Origin: Hofstenia miamia
Taxonomy: Eukaryota > Xenacoelomorpha > Acoela
Reading direction: 5' to 3'
DNA: 64,000 nt
NCBI GenBank assembly: GCA_004352715.1
Contig: SCFE01000006.1
Coordinates: 533,081-597,080 of the forward strand
The translations under genes were made by a program, and so were the position numbers. This document shows, piece after piece, positions 57,073-64,000 of the stretch (within the stretch, counting starts at the first letter, position 1; each line of letters begins with the position of its first letter). The notes beneath the pieces were generated by a model. It was not told the DNA's origin, made no database searches, and saw only the letters and a program-made list of their open reading frames with translations.

Positions 57073-58078
57073 CCCCCCCCCCAATATTAAATATCAACCT
57101 CGCGCTGATTCACTTCATAGGCGTTAAACCTCATATTTAGCTGAACATTAGGTTTGGAGAGAATCCAAATATTTTTATAAGAAAATCGGAAGTTAGGCAC
57201 AGCAATGCACTTTAGTCCAAAATTTTCATCACTAAATTAAAGCACGTTTGCCAATAGATATGCCTATGCCCCCATTTCCAAATTTCCTTTTTATAAAGAA
57301 TGTGTCCCTTTACATGTATATCAGGCAGTTTAAGGTTAATAAGATAGAAAATTCTTATTTCGAATTTGGCATGGAGAAAGTATATAAACAATTAAAGGAA
57401 AGTGGTCAAAAATAAAACTTTTTTTCAATAACACGAGAAAACGTTGAAAAAATATTGCAATATGGTTATGAAGAAATAAATCTTTTTATATCAACATTCC
57501 AATTTATTAATATCAACAAATTTAGCTTTTACAAAACCTCACAGCTTTGGGGAACAAAACGATAGCTTTATGGCATATTAATATATCAGTTAGCAAACTA
57601 ATAATTCATTTTCAAAGCAAATGTTGTGGGATTTAATAAAAGTTTATTGCACACACAATGTCGAGGCAGCTGAATAAATATGTAACGATAGAATAAGTTT
57701 ACATGAGTCTGCTAGTTCAGAAAAAACATGATAAGATACATACAAATTGCTCTGATTACATATGCACAAACATTTATATTAAATTACATAAGCATGATGT
57801 GTATCCATTTCAGTGGAGAATTGTTGAAAATGCTTAACGATGTGTGCTTTGATAATGGAATAAGTCTATAAATTTACAATCATGTTCTTTAATCTTTGCA
57901 TTACTAATTGTTACTACACTTGGCTAGCTAAGTGAGACGAAGGCCGTTATATAAAATGTAGGAGTAAATCTCTCAATTTTATGAATGCTACACTAGTAAA
58001 ACATACAATATTCGATGTAAGTAAAAACATCTGCAAAAAGAATTTCCTATTAAGATTTAAACACTGTGCTTAATAGGG

Positions 58079-58079
<1 letters not shown>

Positions 58080-58114
<35 letters not shown>
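58080..58114. repeat. (TA)n microsatellite
   Basis: About 17 TA units. Confidence 0.95.
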
Positions 58115-58117
<3 letters not shown>

Positions 58118-59159
58118 ACGTTTTTAACCTAAATGTAACCGGTAGAATTTTTTTCGTATTTGGAGAAAAGTTTATTATTTAATGGTTATTTTATAATTAT
58201 GATATTTATGTGCTTAGACAGGACTAGACTTGAAGCAAAAATACAACACAGTTTTCTTATAAACCTATAAACATAATTTTAATCAAAAGTGTAAGAGCAG
58301 GGCACAAGCCATTATATAATGAACACACAGTAAACAAACATTATGGTTTTGCTAGATAACGGAACTTTACAAATATGTAAATCCACGTGTTTTTTTAAAT
58401 AATTTGATATTGTCCGCATTTAATAACTAGGTATAGGAAGCAAGAAACAACCAATTTGTTGTCTAATAGTGTAGTAAAAAAACTAGCACGGAATGCATTG
58501 AGCACATGAAGAAAATGCGGATTTGAGCAGGAGTTCGTGATTAGGTAGGATGTAATGAGATCGATTACTAAACACAAAATATTTTGATTTGTCAAATGAA
58601 ATGTACACAGCGTTTTATCAACATTCCGATGCATGATTTATTCAAACAGGACTGTTTAACATGTAAAACTAAAATTTAAATCTTAAACCATGTGCAAAGC
58701 TAATAAAAACGATCACGAATTCATTGAATTGATTTTTTCAAGAAAATCAGTTAAGAGAGATACATTAACTCATTGATGATTTCAGTGAGATAGAGTAATT
58801 GAAATTACAAGCATACATCTTGCGTACTTGCAGGTGAACTAAATTACCTGAAAGACGAAACCGTTCACAATATATCAGTCAATTTAAAGACATTAACTTT
58901 AACCCCTGTTCAAACGAAGCTGTCATTTTTTGCCACTGATTATTTCATTTTATTCTGATTCTACTCAGAATTAGCCAGGATATTCTAAAATTTTCATGTT
59001 TAATCTTTTTTACATCCCAATAAATTGACAGTTTTGAATACGAAAGTTTGGTACGTTTTGGACAAAAGGTTTGTCAATTTTTGAATAGTATTTTAAGAAT
59101 TGGCATTACTTCGGTCGTTTCTGCGATGCCAGTGAATTTTTCATTGGCGAGGCTTAGAG

Positions 59160-59171
59160 NNNNNNNNNNNN
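59160..59171. other. 12-N assembly gap before a G-run
   Basis: It lies inside a GGCGAGGCTTAGAG/GGGGGGCAAAGGG repeat similar to that at 17425. Confidence 0.95.
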
Positions 59172-60344
59172 GGGGGGCAAAGGGACTGTAGTCTCCTTCC
59201 CATAAATGCAACAGCTAGCCCACCTAAACGCAATATAGCCAATTTCAATATTAAAAAAATGAGCTTACAAAATACAATAATAAAAAATATGATAAAACCT
59301 ACAATAATCGACTCGATTTTGTTGTGACTCTATCCACACTTTTAAATTAGGTGTTACCATGCTTTGAATGTGCTTATAATATTAAATAGTTAATTAAGGA
59401 CTGTCATATGCTAAAATTGTGAACAAAGTCAGTTTACCAATGTATGATGATCACATTTATTACTTATTTTGGTCCTAAAATATTAAAAACCTATGATTTG
59501 TTTAAAGTTTATTCATTTATTAAATATGTAATACAGCCCATTGAAATCCCCGGGCATAGCACGGGCAGTTTCCTAGTTATATATAATATATTATATTGTT
59601 TATAACCATGGTGAGCAAAATAAGCATGTAGTGGGATACTCAGAAAAAGATATCTTCTTGAAGTGACAACCACAACCATATTTGCTTGCCTCCTTAAATG
59701 GGGAAAATATTCATACACATTCAAACACATAATTAACTCTTATTGTAACATATTTTACACAAGATTAGTTTATAGCTTATACACTAAGCGTTTGAGATTT
59801 GCCGCAATTACATGAAACATTTAAATTAATAGTTATAGTTGTGCATTGAAATTACAAGAAGCTCATGCGCATCGCAGTTTCTACACCAATGGTTGACAAT
59901 AAATTCAGCCAATGAATTTCATATGAATATATTTACTTACACGCTAACTCAATATATTATTCTAATATTTGCTTTGCAAGGAGCAGTCCACTCTATTACA
60001 TTTATATAAGCAACTTGGGAGTGGTATAATTTTAGACTATTTTAACCCCTGAAACAAGTAGTAGCATTAACCAGACAAGTTCATACTTTGTCATGCGCAC
60101 AATACGCAGCCCTGGTTGAACGTGTTGATGAGACTTGCATGGCAAGGGGCACCGGTGCAAGACAAAAAACTGTGACTAATGCCTACGGCCAACGAGAAAC
60201 ATAGTTTCTTAGCCAGCTTTAAAATGGTTGAATATGGTTAGGCTATTACCTCTGTCTCTTATACACATAAACATATTTCTCATTGCAAATTGAATTCAGC
60301 TGAGATGACTAAAGGTATAAACCTTTTTGGTAACAAGAGGTATA

Positions 60345-61615
60345 CCGTGCGTTTTTAAAGTTCCGGTGAATTTGAAACGTATACTCCGGAAATATAACAA
60401 AATTTAATCAACAAAGAAAACATACATTATTAACAGTTATGATTTAGCATTAATTGTTCAAATAATGTTTTCGAGGTGACTACCTTCATTTTCAATACAG
60501 ATTTCAAGTTTTTCAAGCACATAATCACAAGAATTTTGAAAAATTTCCTCTGTCATTGATTCGTATACTTCAATAATTTTCTCCTTCAGTTGTTGCAAAT
60601 TTTGAGGTCTAGGCTTTGCATAAGCCTTGTTTTTCATCCAGCCCCAGACAAAGAAATCCAAGGGAAATAAGTCGGGACTTCTAGAAGGCAAGCAAACTCA
60701 GTTCGATCACTAATAAGACCACAAGGTTTTCAATGTATGCTATCTAGCGCCATCTTGCTGTAGGATTGATATGCGCCACTTCCTTTTATATTTCAAATAA
60801 GGTATGATTTGTAGCTCCAAAAAGTCTATATAAATATCTTTGATAAGAGTGCCTTCTGGCAAGACTATCATTGGTACTCTAACAGATTTTGAAAAGCCTA
60901 CCCACACCATAACCTTACTTGAAAAATGTGATACCTGAGTGATGGGTGGTTTTTCAGTACTCCAAAATCTTGTGTTTTGTCTGTTAACAACACCATTTAG
61001 ACTAAGTTAGGCTTCATCTAAAAAATAACTCATCCTAAGAAGGATGGGTCGTCTTCAAATTCTTTAAGAAATCTTTTCGCAAAGGTGACTCGCCTTAAAA
61101 AATCATTATCAATAAGCTGCTGCCCCAATTGAATCTTATATGGTTTAACTTTTAACTCTCGCTTCATAATGTTCCATGCAGTCGATTTTGATCGGCCAAC
61201 ACTTGCAGCGACATTCGAAGTGGTGGGAAGCTGACCCACGTTTTTCAGCTGTTGAATTGCCTCCTCGACTGCCACAATATCATCATTGCTTATAGAATCG
61301 CCTCTTCTACTTCTAGGTAGATCTGACATTGTGCCATACTCCTTAAATTTATTGACAAGTCGTCGAACTGAAGTATCACTCGGGCGATTTTCTTTGCATT
61401 TGATACCATGTTTAGTACAGTACTGTTTAATGGCTGCAGTTACTGATTTTTGGCTGGCATAATATATCATCAACATATCGATTTTCTGGCTCGTATCCAT
61501 GGTAAACAAAATCCAAACATATATACTACCGAGTGACCTAATGATTCTTAAAATATTTTATTGAATATTTTTAAAGGAGACTTTTTAAATTCACCGGAAC
61601 TTTAAAAACGCACGG
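60345..61615 (-). mobile_element. mariner-type transposon, TIRs intact, coding broken
   Basis: The terminal repeats CCGTGCGTTTTTAAAGTTCC, followed by GGTGAATTT, are identical and inverted at both ends. TA lies at 60343-60344 and 61616-61617. The length of 1.27 kb is normal for mariner. The transposase is on the minus strand and interrupted. Confidence 0.93.
60458..61509 (-). pseudogene. mariner-type transposase, interrupted
   Basis: The N-terminal part (61509-61030) reads MDTSQKIDMLMIYYASQKSV, then SDTSVRRLVNKFKEYGTMSD (helix-turn-helix), then TSNVAASVGRSKSTAWNIMK (second helix-turn-helix). Stops and shifts follow through the first two catalytic motifs. The last part (60691-60458) is SRSPDLFPLDFFVWGWMKNK, with the third Asp in PLD, ending IENEGSHLENI. 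The DFFVWGW/SHLE style links it to the same broad mariner clade as the intact element at 35.4 kb, but the sequences differ clearly. Confidence 0.9.
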
Positions 61616-61684
61616 TACTATTGACACAGTGCACGGAGTTTGGTTAAATCATTTTCTGCTAAAACCTGATTATTAAATTATACT

Positions 61685-61948
61685 ATGATCATCCTGATTC
61701 TTTTTACAATAGAACTTATTCTTGGTGAGGATATTAGATTTGCTGACGTCTTAATTATACAAATATCGAATATATGCCATATATGCAAGCATTCAACAAA
61801 GTTCACCATTCTAGTTTGTAGCCTTTGCGATCTGCCGAAACATAATATTGAATGTGACATTGTTAGAGGAACGAAACAATCATTTCTCGCATTTGCGTGG
61901 AGTTTTCTAAGAAAAATACCCCGCAAATTTGTAAGCTGTCCAAAATAA
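61685..61948 (+). CDS. possible small secreted cysteine-containing protein
   Basis: The ORF encodes 87 residues from ATG. The start MIILILFTIELILGEDIRF is signal-peptide-like. The middle has cysteine pairs (ICHICKHSTKF, LVCSLCDL, HNIECDI) and a late SCPK end. C-x2-C pairs separated by about 12 residues could suit a small disulphide or metal-binding fold. It starts 68 bp beyond the right end of the mariner insertion. There is no homology I recognise, and it could be chance in AT-rich DNA. Confidence 0.3.
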   Translation: MIILILFTIELILGEDIRFADVLIIQISNICHICKHSTKFTILVCSLCDLPKHNIECDIVRGTKQSFLAFAWSFLRKIPRKFVSCPK

Positions 61949-63140
61949 CTTCCTTTTTTCATCAGAAAGCGATGCAACTGTGAGAAGTTTAGCAATGAAT
62001 CAAAAACGAATACAATGGAATTTGACTCTGTGTTCGTGACGTATGGGTGATAGGAAATTGTATCTTAACGACATTGATGCTTAACCTAATGATGAGTTTG
62101 TGCTGCGTCCTGTTTGTTTTCATTGCTGATTCTTTGGGGCTTCCACTGGATACAGAACGGTTGCTTTTGTAAAGAATAGTTTTGGAAACTGGAAAAAGAC
62201 TGAAAAACTGGATAAACATCTTAAATCAAAATACCACTCTGCGAGTTTAAATTTTATTTCCTGTACAAGCAAAAAAGGATAAGTGATCAGTTATGAAACA
62301 AGTCCTCTCATGTTAAGTTCATACTAAGCAATAGAGAATATATTAAGACTATACTTCGTTAAGTCTTGCTTTATCCTCAACAAAATATCGCACTTCGGGG
62401 CCACCATGAATCTCTTCATGCTTTTAACCATGAAAACAAAGGCAATTACTTAGAACTAATCAACTTATTGAAAATGGAATCACCTAGGTTTAAAAACATT
62501 TGTCACAATGTTAAGTTAGAAAAATCGTAAAGTTTGGCTTGATATAAAAAACTTTATTTATCTAACCACAGATGGTGCATCGGGCATGTCAGTGGAGAAG
62601 AGTGGATTACAAATGCTTCTTCGCGGTCTCACTAACAAACCATGCATTTTCACACATTGATATTCTAACCGCTTTACCGTGGCTACTCTTGGTGAAGAAA
62701 TTTCAAATGACTTCCTTAGCAACAATAGATTGGATGATTGCATAAATACATCATTTTACCGGAAAAGTATTGTTTATGGCTGTGCAGTATTCGCAATCTT
62801 TGTAACAATGAACACTTCCTGGTGTTTCTCATCATAAATGGAGCTACACGGAGACTGGTGGATGTCACACATACACGATATGTAAGGTTGATTGAAGTAT
62901 TATGTCCAGGAGGTGAACATGGTAAAGCAGAAAAGCGATTTAATGTAATGGGTTTGCACGAGCCCGCAACAGACCTTCACTTTGTTTATTTACTAGTGAT
63001 TTTTTCTGATTTGTTTTCACAAATTTCTTCACTTTCAGAGGTTTCGCAGTCGTCCTAAAAATATCCCAATAAAAAACAAACTGATTACTATTTTTCAAAG
63101 CTTTGGTCTACTATTAAGACTAGAATTAAACGTGCCGGTG
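61949..63140. other. no recognised feature
   Basis: Several ORFs of 60-106 codons occur on both strands without domains or splice-site support. I see nothing that marks a gene. Confidence 0.5.
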
Positions 63141-63144
63141 AGGG

Positions 63145-63543
63145 GCAGGTAATAGTAAACCACCAGGAAGACGCTCTGTTATTCCTAATTATTTCAAAGA
63201 CTACTTTGTTGAAGGTGCTGGAAAACAAAGACGCAGTGAAATCACTGAAACTGATGACACCGTTGTTGACAGAATTCTAAATTATTTCAAAAGACAGATT
63301 TACTTTCGAATACTTGACTATATCAATTTAGTAATGCAGCGAAGCTTTAATGTGAATAATGATGCAATTGTTGCTATTTTCCACTCCTATGGACCTCTAA
63401 TGAAAATCACCACAGTCTATAATAAAAAATCTACTTATTTCTTGGAATCTGAGATAGATGTAATGAGAAATATATTATCAAGCGTAAAATCCCCTCCTGA
63501 AAATCTCATAGATGTAAACGAGTTCTTCAAACCCGCTACTTGA
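63145..63543 (+). pseudogene. ZMYM1-like hAT transposase fragment
   Basis: A continuous frame reads KPPGRRSVIPNYFKDYFVEG, then RRSEITETDDTVVDRILNYF, then RQIYFRILDYINLVMQRSFN, ending in a stop after EFFKPAT. The pattern (R-R-x...YF(K)xxx(Y/F)...LD...L..RF) matches the middle of ZMYM1/TTF-type hAT transposases, where a replication-of-arms region precedes the RF helix. Upstream and downstream parts are unreadable. Confidence 0.5.
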
Positions 63544-63965
63544 TTCCCTGTTTGTGCGAAATTTACAAAATCGTAATAGCTCTTCCTATCCCTAATAAGG
63601 CAACTGAGCACATATGTTTAATGTATGAAATAATAGCGAGTTTCAAGCTTAGCTTACTTCATCGATTGACTTGGATCATGTCATTGACATTTTCTCAAAA
63701 CTCTTCAATTTACGAAGTTCCTACTTGTCTTATTTGAGCAATGACAACGCATTATCAAAATCTAAGCATGCCACTTATAACCCACATTAAAATCAAATTT
63801 AAATTTGTTCTTAGATATTTTTTAAAATAAAGAACAAATTTAGTTTTCTGAATTTTCTTTGCACTTATTCTTACAAAATATATGTACTAATAATTGTTAT
63901 AATTATATGACTTCATAAGTTGAAATATATATATATTTTTTTTAACATGCACATTTTAGTTTATA

Positions 63966-64000
63966 TGTGGCGGGTTTCTACAAGAGCTCTACCCCCCCCC
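63966..64000. repeat. C-run at the window edge, related to 17.6 kb
   Basis: TACAAGAGCTCTACCCCC resembles TACAAGAGCTCTAGCCCC at 17617. Both follow a TATA-rich stretch, suggesting one repeat family. Confidence 0.4.

Larger units (their letters stand above)
56451..60342. other. upstream region without confirmed gene
   Basis: The missing first exon of the TBC1D5-like gene should lie here or further right, but no candidate stood out. Contents are a TCGAG-rich repeat (56575-57045), a 2-N gap with a C-run (57071-57081), (TA)n at 58080-58114 and a 12-N gap (59160-59171). Confidence 0.5.

Noticed and set aside
56714-57127. ORFs of 61-127 codons on both strands
   Set aside because: They overlap each other, a TA tract and an N gap in a TCGAG-rich repeat, and no domain is visible.
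1-64000. LTR retrotransposon, CRISPR array, bacterial operon or intact tRNA gene
   Set aside because: I looked for long direct terminal repeats, regular short repeats with spacers, and cloverleaf-compatible box A/box B pairs; none met the standard except one weak tRNA-like relic at 30309-30380.

Overview
This looks like an AT-rich, gene-poor, transposon-rich stretch of a metazoan nuclear genome. Support for an animal comes from a multi-exon gene homologous to human TBC1D5 and from degenerate mariner, Tc1, hAT and LINE elements. A 5S rRNA-like fragment at 30756-30836 resembles nematode 5S more than arthropod or vertebrate 5S from memory, so a nematode is my best but weak guess. No bacterial features are present.

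One gene dominates the window. A TBC1D5-like Rab GTPase-activating protein is encoded on the minus strand. Its exons run from about 56.4 kb down to about 1.3-2.1 kb. I pieced the exons together by hand from conserved residues, splice sites and matching intron phases. Each core exon joins the next in frame, and both catalytic TBC motifs are visible (IxxDxxRT with the arginine finger and YxQ with the glutamine finger). The first exon, with the start codon, was not found. Two, possibly three, introns use GC-AG rather than GT-AG ends.

Nearly everything else lies in the introns of this gene. Intron 56.4-48.7 kb holds a decayed hAT transposon (8-bp target duplication, TIRs) split by a 5'-truncated LINE. 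Intron 45.5-34.7 kb holds a small cysteine-rich membrane or secreted protein gene on the opposite strand, an eight-copy 266-bp tandem array, a recurring GTGACTCGCGTGAC motif, a hAT remnant and a full-length mariner with an uninterrupted 341-aa transposase. Intron 33.3-23.6 kb holds a 0.6-kb Tc1 deletion derivative, a hAT remnant carrying a 5S-like segment, a complete but frameshifted Tc1 element and further hAT debris. Intron 19.8-13.0 kb holds a mariner/Tc1 remnant duplicated around an assembly gap. Intron 12.8-3.1 kb holds a pair of direct repeats of about 480 bp with promoter-like, ORF-like and hairpin features, a MITE-like foldback, a relative of the satellite, and a ZBED-type hAT remnant.

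Upstream of the gene (56.5-64 kb) are a broken mariner with intact TIRs, a small possibly secreted ORF, and a ZMYM1-like hAT fragment at the right edge. (TA)n microsatellites and assembly gaps occur throughout. No LTR retrotransposon, CRISPR array or convincing intact tRNA gene was seen.
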